From positions 45,527,141-45,591,140 of the forward strand of contig OX439132.1 in assembly GCA_949318235.1 (NCBI GenBank): DNA of 64,000 nucleotides, read 5' to 3'. Each line of letters begins with the position of its first letter. The stretch's first letter is position 1. Source of the stretch: Ecdyonurus torrentis (lineage: Eukaryota > Arthropoda > Insecta > Ephemeroptera > Heptageniidae). Shown in pieces: positions 40,057 to 53,500 of the stretch. Under the pieces are notes generated by a model. That model had not been told where the DNA came from. It saw only the letters and a list, made by a program, of their open reading frames with translations, and ran no database searches. The position numbers were made by a program, and so were the translations under genes.

Positions 40057-40685
40057 TCAACATTTATCACCATGATCTTTACGTTCATGTGACGCTAGCT
40101 GGTACTGATCATGAAACACACGTGGACACCAGCGACACTTGAAACACAACTCGGGGTGATGTTGTGTCATATGTTCTCTCTTTACTTGCTTTGTTAGAAA
40201 CTTCTCAGCACAAAATGTACAAGACATGTGTGTGCCAATTTTTATCTCAATACCGTGTGCAGTAATTGAATGTTGTCTTAAAGCTTTGTTCTCTACAAAT
40301 TGTTTTCCACACTTCTTGCAAACAAACGGGTAAAGTTCTTTACCATGTACATTTATTTTATGTTGTTTAAACTCGCCGTAATTAGAAAACTTTGCTGCAC
40401 AAATCTTACACGAGAATCTTAACTTTCTTGGATGTTGTTTTCTATAGTGCCGACACAAAGCTTTGTTACTTCTATAATATTTAGGACAGAGATCACATTT
40501 GAAGGTGACTTGCCCAGGTTGACGAGCCTTGTTGTCATGAGTCTTGCTGACGTGGCTCTGCAGAGATGTTTTACATTTAAAATAAATTTCGCAATCTTGA
40601 CAGAAATAAGGTGACGTGGTGTCTTTATCGTTGCTTTCACTCTCGCTATCTTGTGGCTCAACAACTCGCTTTATCAGACGACGGC
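40057..40685 (-). CDS. Zinc-finger terminal exon c (alternative 3' exon, six C2H2 fingers)
   Basis: Acceptor tttgcag followed by GRRLIKRVVEPQDSES. 629 nt with an open frame to HGDKC-stop. The fingers begin CQDCEIYF, CDLCPKYY, CKICAAKF, CKKCGKQF, CTFCAEKF and CRWCPRVF. There is no BTB exon between this and exon d, and the phase (1) equals that of exon d, so it can be joined to gene B exon 7 by alternative splicing as in lola-type loci. Otherwise it is a partial duplicate with no 5' exons. Finger 2 helix: SNKALCR; finger 4 helix: ENKALRQ. Confidence 0.8.
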
Positions 40686-41564
40686 CTGCAAATTAAACAA
40701 CTGTATTTGAGAGCATTGCATGATGCTGGCTGTTAATACGTTTATTTAAACTTTTAAGTTTGATAAAAACATTATAGTTTACAAATTGACCAAAGAAACA
40801 AGACAAATGCAAAGTTAAGTTGTTTTATTTTGATCATTGCTCCCGTATAAAGTTGAAGTATTCCAGTATTTTGTCATGCTCTTATACACTCAATGTAATA
40901 ATAAAATATCTGTAAATTTTTAATAAGCATACTTTTATTTTTTCTTACTTTTATAGGGTGTATCCTCATGACGTACACCTAACTATTGACTTAATTTTAC
41001 TTTATTGTAATACTTTCACGAAAAAAAAAATAATAATAAAAGCGCAATATTTATCTTAGTACATTTTAAGTACACTTTTTTTAATACAACATAACCTATG
41101 CTATATTGCATAGTAAAATATGTTAAAGCATAAATATAAACAGCATAATTAGTTGTGTTGTTCTTAGTTATTTAGCAATATTTACATAAATTACGTGCTG
41201 TACTCTTATATTATTTACGTGCGCCTAAATGTAACGAGGAAAAATCTATATTTAAGTTCAACTCTTCGACAGAAAATCAAGTTTTTAAGTTTAAAACTAA
41301 ATACTGTTGAAAACTTTTTATGGTCTCTATTTTATTTCGTCTACAGCATAAATGCGTTAATACTTTAAAAAATTGTCAAATTTTAGAGACTACTTCTTTA
41401 AACTAATTTGATAATTAAATAAATTATTTAATTAAAATTTTCAGATTCAGAAAAAGTTTATTTCAAAAAAAAAAATAATAAAAAAAATTCAAGCTAATAT
41501 TTAGTGCGTGCAGTGGTGGCACCCAGTTGGTCACTTGTGCGCCACAATTAGCCTACCTGTCAGG

Positions 41565-41566
<2 letters not shown>

Positions 41567-41656
<90 letters not shown>
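41567..41656. repeat. (CT)n microsatellite of unit d
   Basis: About 45 CT units, the longest of the unit-linked CT runs. Confidence 0.95.
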
Positions 41657-41659
<3 letters not shown>

Positions 41660-41874
41660 CCTCACTACAGCTCGTTCTGTAAAGTAAAGTGAATCTCAAC
41701 AACAGTGATTGGCTGACCAACAAAATAAGACACATTCATTGGTTGATCTTGTTTTTTGAGCTAACAAAATTGACAAAAATTGATTCACATGAAGAGCATG
41801 GAACTTTTTTGTGTGGAGTTTCTTTCATTCTTATCAAGTTCAAAGTTCTAAACGAAGAAATAACAATGATCGAC

Positions 41875-42201
41875 CATATGTATAAACGTAGTAAACAGGT
41901 AATGAAGTCATAATCAGCTGTTATAACAAAGGAACATATCGACACAAAAGTTGCGCCGGAAGTCTGACTTTGCAGAACGAGCTCATATGTATAAACGTAG
42001 TAAACAGGTAACGAAGTCATAATCAACTGTTATAACAAAGGAACATATCGACACAAAAGTTGCGCCGGAAGTCTGACTTTGCAGAACGAGCTCATATGTA
42101 TAAACGTAGTAAACAGGTAACGAAGTCATAATCAACTGTTATAACAAAAAAACATATCGACACAAAAGTTGCGCCGGAAGTCTGACTTTGCAGAACGAGC
42201 T
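41875..42201. repeat. Tandem triplication of a 109-bp sequence
   Basis: Copies start at 41875, 41984 and 42093 (catatgtataaacgtag to gcagaacgagct), nearly identical. Only the first part of the repeat is seen singly in units c and e. Confidence 0.85.
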
Positions 42202-44167
42202 TACTTTCTGTCCATGAAGAGATATTTTTTAACACGCACGGCACGGCAAGGTATTCAAAGCTGAGCTTTGAACAGAAATATGATATGTTTAATTGTTTAC
42301 GATAAAAAAAAAGAAAAGAAAAAAGAAAAGAAAAAAGAAAAAGAAAAAGAAAAAAAGGAAAAAGGGAACAAATGAAATGTTGCATTCTATATTCCACCAC
42401 ATAATTTAAAGAGCTTCTAGTCAGTTAAATTAAATTGCAAATCTTCATAAATTTCACTATTTTGACATTTTTGAATTGATTTTATTAAAAACGTTGAAAA
42501 CTTGCAATTCATAATAGATTAAAAAGTAAAAAAGTAAAAGCAAGTAAATTGCTTTACTATGATTCAAATTATGCATTGAGATGTTGATGCGGACACTTAC
42601 TTATTTTCTCTGTTGCACCGACTGCAAGTGTTTTTGCCCAAAAAAATAATACGCATTCATATTGGCTGATCTTGTTTTTTTTGAGCCGATAAAAGTGAGT
42701 CGCATGTTGAGATTGGCACTTTTTTTTTTTTTTTTTTTTGACTGTTTGTCCATTCTTATCAGGTACAAAGTTCCAAACGAAAAAATAACAATAGTCAACC
42801 ATATGTATAAACGTAGTAAACAGGTAATGATGTCATGATCAGATGTTTTTAACAAAGTATTAAAATTTTCACAGCTGGCTCAAGAGTTGTGTGTAGTTTA
42901 TAGAACAAAGACAAGTGTTTTAATGAAGAAATAAGTAAATAAATTATAACTCAAAAGTAAACTTATGTGTTGTTTCCATATAAAATATTTTATATTATTA
43001 AAATATACTTCATTATGCAGTAATGAGGTACGCGTATTGTCTCTTCATTTTCTTTTCTTTTAAATACAGTACTTCTATAGTTATCGATTCAGAACAGTGA
43101 AAATGTGTAGCGCCTGTTTTACAAAAAACTTCTTTTATTACATTTCATCTCTACAGTAAATTACTGTATATTAATGTAGTAATTTTTTAATTTTAAAGGG
43201 ACACAGACACCAAAATTTTTTGAAGATGTGCTTAATCCACTATTTAGTACTACTATATGAAAATAATTCTAAATATCTTTTGGGGCCGGTGCGCCTCTTC
43301 CTTTTAATTAAAAAATTAAATCAAAGTTTGCTACGCCCACTTATACAGTATACTCCGCCTCACGTATCATCAGAACTGTCTCACGCTATTTGGTAACTTT
43401 TGGTGGCCAAAATCACATTAACATTTATTGCCGCTTCATACAAGGCAATACCTGTTTGTCATTTTGACCATAAAATGTAGCTGAGTGCTGATTAAAGCTA
43501 AAAACTTACATGAATCGAAGTATAAAAGTCAGCTAATTAACGATCATACTTTAATTCAATATTTAAATTAGAAGGAATAGTCGCATCAGATTTTAACAAC
43601 TTGTCAAATTGTTTTTGTACTTAGAAGATTCAAAGAAGCCAGCGTGTCTGTGCCACTTTAAGCCATACACTTATATCTCTGATGATGTTAAGTGACAAAA
43701 ATGGCATGCAGATTTAATAAAGTATAAATTACTTTTTTTTTTCTATATAAACAATTGTATTTTATTAGCATGAAAATCACGTGTATTTAAATGGATTTTG
43801 CTTCAACTGAAATCTCCATATGATTGCATTGTAAGGCCATAAGCCAATAGACTTTAATTTTTCTATGAAAATACTGTACAAATCCAACAGCCAGCAGGGA
43901 AATACAAGCCGTATCATGTTATAGTAGAATGTGGCAAAGAAACACTAGTTCTTATTTTGACATACATATTGTTACATATATAAACTTATTTGATCTGTAT
44001 TTTAATTACTATACTACGTCTAGGGAAACCCCTACACAGCCTCCACACTCTTGCAAATACATTGGAGTACAACTAATTAGGGAGATAAAGAAATCTTCTT
44101 ATTTACTTGCTTTTTGAGCAATATTTATTTAGTTACAAATTATACAATGACATAATGTAATACAATA

Positions 44168-44276
44168 GTGTTGTTCGTAAACCCTGTTTTCTTTTGCACC
44201 AAAAAATGTGCATTCCATTTGAATAACCAAAGGTGATCGTCATTTTAGGAGCAGAGAACAGGGTTTACAAGCAGCA
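44168..44276. mobile_element. ~108-bp MITE, copy 3 (unit d)
   Basis: As copy 2, same position relative to the zinc-finger exon. Confidence 0.62.
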
Positions 44277-44641
44277 TTAATAGCTTTGCACGTATATTTT
44301 ATAGCTATATAAAATAAAACAATATTCTAATGGAGCTTTTGGAGAAAATTAATCAAAAATTGATTTTGCATCAAAATTAACATCGAGCACCAGACTTGGG
44401 TTGAATAGATGTTAATTTAAAATTAAAATGAAATACGCCTCACAACTTCTGTTAGTCAATAGTCTCTAGGCACATTATTAATGTGGCATTAAACAAAAAT
44501 AATAATAATAATTAAATTGAACATCTTCTTGTGATTTTAGTATTTAATGTTATGAAACATTTCTAGAATAATTTTAGAACTTACAATACTGTTACATTAC
44601 ATTTCTTATTGTATATTATAATGTATGTATGTGTTATATGT

Positions 44642-44745
<104 letters not shown>

Positions 44746-44978
44746 ATACAGCACAATAAATTGTGTTATAAATGCAAGATTCACACAGCACTGCTACAGA
44801 ACACTTAGACTACTTTGAAAAAAAAAAAGTGCATTTATAACAGCTCTGCTGACAAGTGAGAACATGGTATAAAAATTGTTTGTTTTTCTAAGGTTCTGAT
44901 TTATAAGAAAAAACAAATTTAAACCAGCCACATTTCAGTTACTGTTAATTTATAAATGTTACAAATTGTTAGGTGGCA

Positions 44979-45610
44979 TCAACATTTATCACCATGATCT
45001 TTACGTTCATGTGACGCTAGGTGGTACTTATTATGAAACACACGTGGACACCAGCGACACTTGAAACACAACTCGGGGTGATGTTGAGTCATATGTTCTT
45101 TCTTTAGTTGAAATGTTGGAAACTTCTCAGCACAAGATGTACAAGACATGTTTGTGCCAATTTTTATCTCAATGCCGTGTGCAGAAATTAAATGTTTTCT
45201 TAAAGGTTTGTTTTCTACAAATTGTTTTCCACACTCCTTGCAAACAAACGGGTAAAGTTCTTTAGCATGTAATGTTATTTTATGTTGCTGAAATTCGCTG
45301 TAATTAGAAAACTTTGCTGCACAAATCTTACACGAGAATCTCAAATTTCTTGGATGTTTGTTTCTATAGTGCTCACGCAAATTGTCTTTACTTTTATAAT
45401 ATTTAGGACAGAGGTCACATTTGAAGGTGACTTGCCCAGGTTGACGAGCCTTGTTGTCATGAGTCTTGCTGACGTGGCTCTGCAGAGATGTTTTACATTT
45501 AAAATAAACGTTGCAATCTTGACAAAAATAAGGTGACGTGGTAGTGTCTTCATCGCTGCTTTCACTCTCGCTGTCTTGTGGCTCAACAACTCGCTTGTTC
45601 AGACGACGGC
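44979..45610 (-). CDS. Zinc-finger terminal exon d (gene B proximal 3' exon, six C2H2 fingers)
   Basis: Acceptor tttgcag, then GRRLNKRVVEPQDSESES (basic patch followed by an acidic-serine stretch). Six C2H2 fingers begin with CQDCNVYF, CDLCPKYY, CKICAAKF, CKECGKQF, CTSCAEKF and CRWCPRVF, and the protein ends HGDKC-stop. 632 nt, uninterrupted. Entry phase 1 fits exon 7. It is the nearest zinc-finger exon to the gene B 5' exons, hence the default model. Finger 2 has a distinctive helix (SKDNLRE) compared with sister exons. The open frame extends upstream into the intron to an ATG, but the conserved acceptor marks the real exon start. Confidence 0.87.
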
Positions 45611-48600
45611 CTGCAAAATGCACATCTCTTCAGTTCTCAACATAGAAAATGTACTTTTTTAATTCTTTTTTATATAGCATAATATAAACGATTTAATACA
45701 TTTTAAAAATTCAATATGTTCACCATGTTTGACAACATTGTTTAATGAAGTGCAATTATCTGAAATTTGATAGTTCATATTTGAGTTTCACTTGATTTTC
45801 ATTTTACATTTGTTGATTATGTGTGCCTTCAACGCTATAACGTTGATGACTATACTTTTGTCACGATGTTCTTTCCTCTCTTTCTTGTCGTTTCAATATT
45901 TCAGAAAATGTATTTGAGACAACAGTTGAAGTTGACAGTAAGTTTAGTATTTGCGAGGATTTTTCCGTTAATTTTTTTAATGCAAAAAGTTTATTTTATT
46001 TGCTGCTAATCGCAAGCCTAATCAAGTGATCCTAAATAATAACAAACATTACTACAGTTTTTACTACACTTTACACACATATACTTGACTCAAAAAACCT
46101 GAGTTACCTGCCGTTCGACCTTTTACTGTATCGCAAAGCCGCCCCCTTTCTCCTCAAATGTGACAATGGGCGATAATGCAGGCATGCCCGATTTAAATCG
46201 ACTAAAGTTTTTTGAGTAGAGTATACTTAGATAGCATGACAATGTACATCTCTTCCAAGGTACATCACTGTGACCTCTAAAAACATCAACATCTTGCACA
46301 CACAGAAAAGTTAATGTTTATTACAAAACATTTGTATCACCTGCATGTTTGTTTTGTTTTCGGCAAACCTCTATTAATTGTTTTCCATATTTTAAATTTT
46401 TTAAAATTTTTTTATGCAATAATAAAGAATGTATAAAATCCAGCAAATTATAACTGATTTCAAGTAAAGGAAATTAACACTTGAAAATTTGACACCATTA
46501 CTGCAAAGAGGCTTTCAAAACAAAAAAGCAACAAATTTTTAAAGAAATGTTGCACAAAATTTATAATTTAAAAATAACAACATGATAGTTCTTATATTAA
46601 AATGGATATTTTGACAGTGATAATTATGTTCCCGAAATCGCTATATTTTAAAATTTTAATTATTAGCGCGCTGAGAGCAACCGCCGTCTCAGAACCTACG
46701 TCACAGCTACAACTGGATCTCACGCTAGCTTGACGCGAGCAGAAGTTACCCTTATTTTTGCTCGCGCAACTTGACATCATATTTTACGTATACAAAAAAA
46801 TTTTTTTTTTCGGTTTTAGATATGTAGTATAAAATTGTAAGCAAGGAGCAGAGTAACTTTACCTCGCGCCAAGCTAGCGTGAGAGCAAGTTGTAGTTGTG
46901 ACGTAGGTTCTATATAAGTCACTAAGCGACGGATGCTCTCAGCGCGTTAACAATTAAAATTTTAAGATCGCGATATCGGGAGGTTAAATAACACGATGAT
47001 CACCACTGTATAAAAAAAGACATCATTTGTTGACTAACAATTTAAGGAGACTATCAGTAAAACCTCGATATAGCGAACTCGGTTACAGCGAAATTTCATT
47101 ATAGCGAAGCAATTTCACTGGTCCTACCGAAATTTACATTTAATAGCATATGGGGAAAACCCCGTTATAACGAAATTTCATCACAGCGAAGGCAAAGAAA
47201 TTCAAATTTTTAACCAAAATAAACGTAAATCCAAACTTTCGTCGATACATCACGCACTTTCTGACGATAATCCGTCCGGAATATAAACGCGCGTAATAAA
47301 TAAAAAATCTCAAATAAATTAGGAAAAGTAAATGTCATCTCGATCGAATATAATTAAATAAAATTATGTGAAGTTTTGCTAGCGTGCATATGCTGAGAGC
47401 ACCAAATGTAAAGGGTGCACAAAATTTATTCAAATTTTTTTATTTTACATAATCAAATTCCATATACAACGCACAAAATTTCAGTTTCTATCATTGCGCA
47501 AAGTATTTTTTTGCTAAAGATTTTTTTCTTCCACTTGAGTGCGAGAAAAAAAAGTTATTCTCTTTTCGACTTAATGATAAAAGTATTAATCTATAACTTT
47601 TATCTTTCATTTCGCGCAAAATTTAAGTCTCTATCATATTTTAAAGCGGGAAATCAGGTACTTCGGGATTTGAATTATGGTATCTTCAAAAATGTTGTTT
47701 AAAAAAAAAAAAAAAAAAAAAAAAGGAATTTCACCATTAAATTATGATTTTTTTTTAACGTTTTAGTCTCATAAGAGCCCATTCTAATTTCAATAATTAT
47801 TTTCTTTCTTATTTTATGGTCACGGGACTCACGGGTTCTGAAAATGTTATCATATAGGTAGCTGTTACAATTAACTTTTAAATAGCATCATAAACATATG
47901 AAGTTTTCTTTTAAAATTTTGAGATATAAGCCATCTATATACACACAACCCTTCTAGAATAACAATTTGATTGGATGCTGTTAAGCAAATACAAAAGAGA
48001 GACAGAGACAGAGAGAGAGAGAGAGTGAGTGAACAGAGAGCAGCTACACTCTGGCCTAAAAAAAGGTCGTTCCCGCCAAAAACTGTATCTGTGGTGCTAA
48101 ACCAATCAGAGAGCGTGTTATAAACCTACCTGCCAATCACAGTTGACTTTACATAGTTAACTACACTGTATCCGCTCAAACTAGTATTGGGAGAAATGTA
48201 CATACTTTTTTTTATGAGTTTGATCTATTATATATTATAGCCTCTGTAAATATTTAAATTCCATGATGTGGTTCTACGTTTAAAATTTGTGAACGTTTAT
48301 TTTATTTATTATTTTCCTTTAATTACAGGTGCGCAATATTTTTTTCGTGGTAATTTTCTAGTTTGTACTTTATTATATATGTAGCGCGTCTTTCTTTCAA
48401 ACAATTTATGAAATACTTATTTTAGTAGGCTTTAGTGAAGTGGAGCAAATATCGATTTCTGTCATAAATAAATTATGCAAGTACATATTGACGGCATTTT
48501 TCTGCAATTTTGTTATAGCAAAGTGGCCAAGTGGCGATTCCCAATTGGTTTCCTTGAATTTCGTTCTAATGATATTTTACTGTATTATATATCCTATAAC

Positions 48601-50470
48601 CCCCTTCCCAGTAATTTCAAGAAATCAGTTAGGCTGTCAGTTTAAATTCTAAAAATAAATAATAGGCTAATAATAATAAAAATTTAAAGTAGTTGTATAC
48701 CACACAACAGGAATAATCTTCAAAATAAAAAATAATAAAAATAAAAACGTTTAATAGAAAGGCGGCATGAATGAGATGAGGTGAACCATCCTGAGATACC
48801 TCTATCTTGGCACGAGTCACTACCACCTTGCACTGCCAGGACTGACTGCATGGCCAGAGACATGAATACACTTAGCTGTCAAGCCTAAACATCTCTACAT
48901 ATAGCAATGAGATGAGGTGAACCTCTGACTTGACATGGGTCACTACCACCTTGCACTGCCAGGACTGACTGCATGGCCAGAGACATGAATACACTTAGCT
49001 GTCAAGCCTAAACATCTCTACATATAGCAATGAGATGAGGTGAACCTCTGACTTGACGTGGGTCACTACCACCTTGCACTGCCAGGACTGACTGCATGGC
49101 CAGAGACATGAATACACTTAGCAGTCAACACTAAACATCTCTACATATAGCAATGAGACGAGGTGAACCTCTGACTTGACATGAGTCACTACCACCTTGC
49201 ACTGCCAGGACTGACTGCATGGCCAGAGACATCATGAAATACACTTAGCTGTCAAGCCTAAAAAACTCTCCCCTAGTTTAACCTGTGACACACCTGGCCT
49301 GGCATACACTCAGGCATCAACTTGTAGAGAACACAAGAGCACATTCAGTGCATACCATGGCCTCAGCAGCTTATAGCAACCACTGACAAACGTGTGTACT
49401 CTCCCACATCAAACTAGTAACCATACTGCGACTGCACACAACTTCTATCTCCCCTTCTCCACTTGTTCCTAATCTATCTCTATATTATTTATTCTCAAAT
49501 TAAAATGAAAATTTTTCATTTCTTCAACCACATTGGGTAACTCATTTTCATAAAGTTTTAAAATTGAGGTGATCATTATATGACTCCAGTTCTCCAAGTT
49601 ATGTAATAAGTTTTGTGCCTACCTCTGCTGCTGACACCAGGGACTACTGCACGCTGACTTGGCTGCTTAGTGCTAGCTATGTCACCAGTGCTAGCTACCT
49701 TATCACAAGTGCTAGTCAGTCTGGAAGTACATGCCTCAAGGCCTGAGGTGCTGGCCTCAGTGCTAGCTACCTTATCACAAGTGCTAGTCAGTCTGGAAGT
49801 GCTTGCCTCAAGGCCTGAGGTGCTGGGCTTAGTGCTGGAGGGGCCTGCCTCGTCACACCAGGAGTCACCTGCACAAATAACAACGTCAAATTTAAGTACA
49901 ATACTGCTGAAAGCTAGGGGATAGTCATTATAATGTAGCAATTGTATTTTCAGACTAATTAACATTTTAAATTAATTTTCATAATTTGGTTCACATTTCT
50001 CCTGAACTCATAATAATCTGGTACATTCAGAGATGTGGGCCTCAAATATACATTTGAGACCTTTATAATGCCCACCCTCCCCTTCTAGAAAGAAAAAAAG
50101 AATAAAATTCTCCTTTCCCCAGCTTTGCATGATGATCACAAAACAGAACACTTCTACCCAATTTCAGATATGTATTTTATTGCTTAATTGACTTTATTAT
50201 TATTATTATTCTTTTTTTTATTCAAAATTTTTTATTTCATTTTTTTCTCCTGCAATCAGTGTACAAAGCATCTGCCAAGATTCACATCTACAAAAATATC
50301 ATCAAACACTGAAAAATAATGCTATTTTTAAAATCGCAACTTTTTATATTTTTGTTGATTACTTGCAATCTCGATAATACATAAATGCTCCAGGTAGATT
50401 TGTGTCCACAAACTTTGGATGAATTGGATGAATTCTTATCCAAAATCTGGTGTTGAAAATTATCTGATTT

Positions 50471-50544
<74 letters not shown>

Positions 50545-53500
50545 CTATATATCAGCGCGAGCAGCTGCGGGGGCATCGCGTATAAAAACGCGGCTGCCAC
50601 TTGCTTCCTCAGCTCAGTCAGTTAGCAGATGTGGTGTGAGCCATCTCTAGCTGTACAGAGCTCTCTGCCGAGCCTTACTGATGAGTCCTAGGTAAAGGAC
50701 GAAACCGGTCTAAGGCCAAGAGTAAGTCTGATGCTGTTTTATAATGTTGTGCCTTTGATGTAGCGTGAGAACGTGAGATGTTAGGTATATCGTATTTTAC
50801 ATTGACACTATACCCCTCATCCCTTTTAATGTCTATTTTTATTTAGCGCAAGCTATAAAGATTTCCATCCCTAGTCCCAATTTACTATTTAAATTAGAGA
50901 ATTTTCGCGTTTTATTAATTTTCAATTCAACGTGCTCTAATCTCTACCAACTATTTTCTAATTATTTTTTTAAACGTAATTAATACCAACCGCGATAATT
51001 TTTTTCCTATATATTATATATATATATATATCCTCTGTACACTATAAAAAATCTCTTCTGTAGTTTCACATGTTCTATTCTGCTAAAAATGACATCATGC
51101 ATCACACAAGTCATTGTCTACTTCACAAGTCTTCTCCTCAGTTTGTGAGGCTACAGTAGAGACATCACATGTCTATGTACGAACTTTAAGTCCATGACAA
51201 CAACAAGACAAGGTGGTACACTGACCTTGCAGCGAGGTTTGATCTGCGAGATGGGACGAGTCTTTTTCTTCTTCAGCATCACAGTCTGTCATCAAACATC
51301 AACAATCAGCATTCTCATAATACATGACATATACAGCACCATATGTAGCAGATACAGGAGGGGGAGGGGGGGGGGGGTATGTTTAACAGATGGACTTTTT
51401 TGTAAGTAAAGTGCAGAAATGAAATCAAAGGAAAAATATTATATCCAGTCTTCTTTTAAATACATAAATAAAAACACAATATATTTGAAAATAATCACAC
51501 TCCACAAGACAGAGACCATGATAAACTTGTGATATTTCTCACCTTGCATGTTGGTTGACCCCTGGTCCTCAAAGAGGTCACGTAACTCCTCGTGCTCCAC
51601 CTTGATGTCATCCATCATTAACAAAGCAGAAGCTTCAAGTGACTCTACAGCTAAGCCACATTCAGTCTTTGGTGCCCACGCCTGCTCAGGCTCAGTCACA
51701 ATGCTACCACTGGCTTGACTGCATGGTGGCCAAGTGTCTTGAACCATGCTCCCTATGTTGTCTATGGCTGGCACCCACGACTGCTCAGCATGAGGTGGCT
51801 GCTCTACTTGGGAGGTGGTTTGTACAGAGGTGGTCTGCACCTCCTCTAGCTCAGGTGAAGTGGCACGCTTGGAGACATCACAGTTGTTACTGCATCTGTG
51901 TGTGGCAAAGAGCAAATTGTTGTAATTACAGTTTGTACTTAGCCTTGGTTTATCTCGTCTAATCTTACCTGGCAATCTTGGCTGGAGGGGGTGTAGGTGG
52001 GGGTGGTGCAGGGTGGCTCAATAAAGTCTTAGGTTGTACATCAGTGGTCAGCAGCTCTCCCTCACTTGACTGAAAACAAATAAAAACAATTTAGACACAA
52101 GAAAACCTCGTTACTACAAACTTGATTACTACACAATATTTCAATGACAAACTACAACCTTTGTCCTGATGAAACATGTACAATGAAAGCAAAGGAAAAC
52201 TAAATTTATAACAAAGTTGGATGATAGAATTGTCTTATTACAGTATTGTTTAACAAGTAAAACAAGGTAAAGGACAATCTAAGTGTTATCACAAATGTCA
52301 CGACTGACTTTACCATGCTGCAAGTTATGCTGTGTTGTGGAAGTAAACAAATACATTGACTTAACCAGCTCACTATTGAGGCTACAATGAAGGATCAATG
52401 GCCAAACATAATTACTAATGTTAATTTTGTAATAATACGCAACAGGTGATCAATAGTAAATACATGCTTATGATTCTCCATAATAAATTTGGGAAGACGG
52501 AGATAGGAGAAAACCAGCAAGAAACTATGGTGGGAGGAATTCAATAGTTTGGTGAAATTCTTGCCTTCATTGAAGAAAAAATATTAACGCTAATAATAAT
52601 AGCGCTAAAAGTATTTTCACCAAACTATGGGACTCTCTTCACTATGGTAAGTCCCTTGCTGGTTTCCTCCCATCTTTTTCACTTAAATTTATCATACCTA
52701 ATCGCAATGGTTTATTTTCCTTTATATCTGTGTTTATGATATTCATGAGTAATTAGGCAGTCTAGGTAAGGTGTACCAAGGTAAAATATAGGTACGTATA
52801 CCAGAAGTAAAAATAAACATAATAAAAAAGGACACGTGTGTCTTAGTTTCCCCCCAAGTCCTACCTTGTCCTGTGCGGCCAGTCCTGTGACTTTGAGGGC
52901 CTCTGCAAGTCTGAGCAGGCCTGCCAAGTCTTCTTGCTGCACTGTCACTTCTCCTGCAAAACACAAATATTTAATGACTGAGCCCAGTGAAGTAAACACA
53001 AGTTTGCTCTTCACTTCAAAGTCAAGTGCATTGTCTCAATGTTGTAATGTACATTATTTATGTCACTCTGGCTGGGGGGGGGGGGGGGGGGGAGACTTAC
53101 AAGGCTGTTGTGAATTGTTTTGCCCATATAGTTAACATTGCTGTTACCAAAACGTGTGACGTCACAGATGCTCCCCCATGACTCTGGCCAAGGTCAAGTA
53201 CTTTGTCACTTGTACATTGATGTGTCAGACAAGTGCATGCATGTCAAGTGCAATGTTTTCTCCAGCTGCACTATGTACTGCAAATGTTCATGCAGACAAA
53301 ACAATGCAGTAGTTTTCTTGTAGCCGACAAGTGCATCACTTACACTTACAAGCACAGCCAGCTAGCTCTCACACATGCAGGACATTGGCAGCCACAAAGT
53401 TACCTGGGCCGTTGTCAACATTGAGCATGCGGACAATACAAAAATATTGCTACACTAAACTGTGACTAACATTTGTATACTTACCAAAGAAAAGGATAGG

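Larger units (their letters stand above)
35955..40685 (-). repeat. Duplication unit c (contains zinc-finger exon c)
   Basis: Full landmark set: hairpin 36181-36272, gctccagtataaagttgaag 36480, tttatagggtgtatcc 36610, cagttggtcacttgtgcg 37197, CT run, a MITE at 39313 and exon c. Downstream of the exon it is close to units d and e. Confidence 0.7.
45611..49622 (-). other. Gene B last intron (exon 7 to zinc-finger exon d)
   Basis: 4 kb between exon 7 and exon d. It aligns with the gene C intron (61092-63279) at both ends, but 46264-47676 is absent from C (C reads directly from ccaaggtac to ggtatcttcaaaaatg). It holds a foldback element, a pogo-like end, a short GA run and a minisatellite. Confidence 0.6.
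50543..51006 (+). mobile_element. Hammerhead-bearing retroelement fragment (Penelope-like pLTR or retrozyme-like)
   Basis: Inserted in the same TA microsatellite where the gene A copy instead carries the 275-2920 element. It contains a TATA box (50581-50587), an initiator-like tcagtcagtt about 30 bp further, the hammerhead at 50672-50716 and a ~290-bp AT-rich tail ending near an accgcgata motif. The tail aligns by eye with 6116-6340 in gene A intron 2. No reverse transcriptase ORF is visible, so this is a solo terminal repeat or non-autonomous copy. The family name is inference. Confidence 0.62.

Noticed and set aside
48629..48871. Coding exon in the intron minisatellite (minus strand)
   Set aside because: Reading frame is not maintained across repeat units, and no flanking splice sites are conserved between genes B and C.
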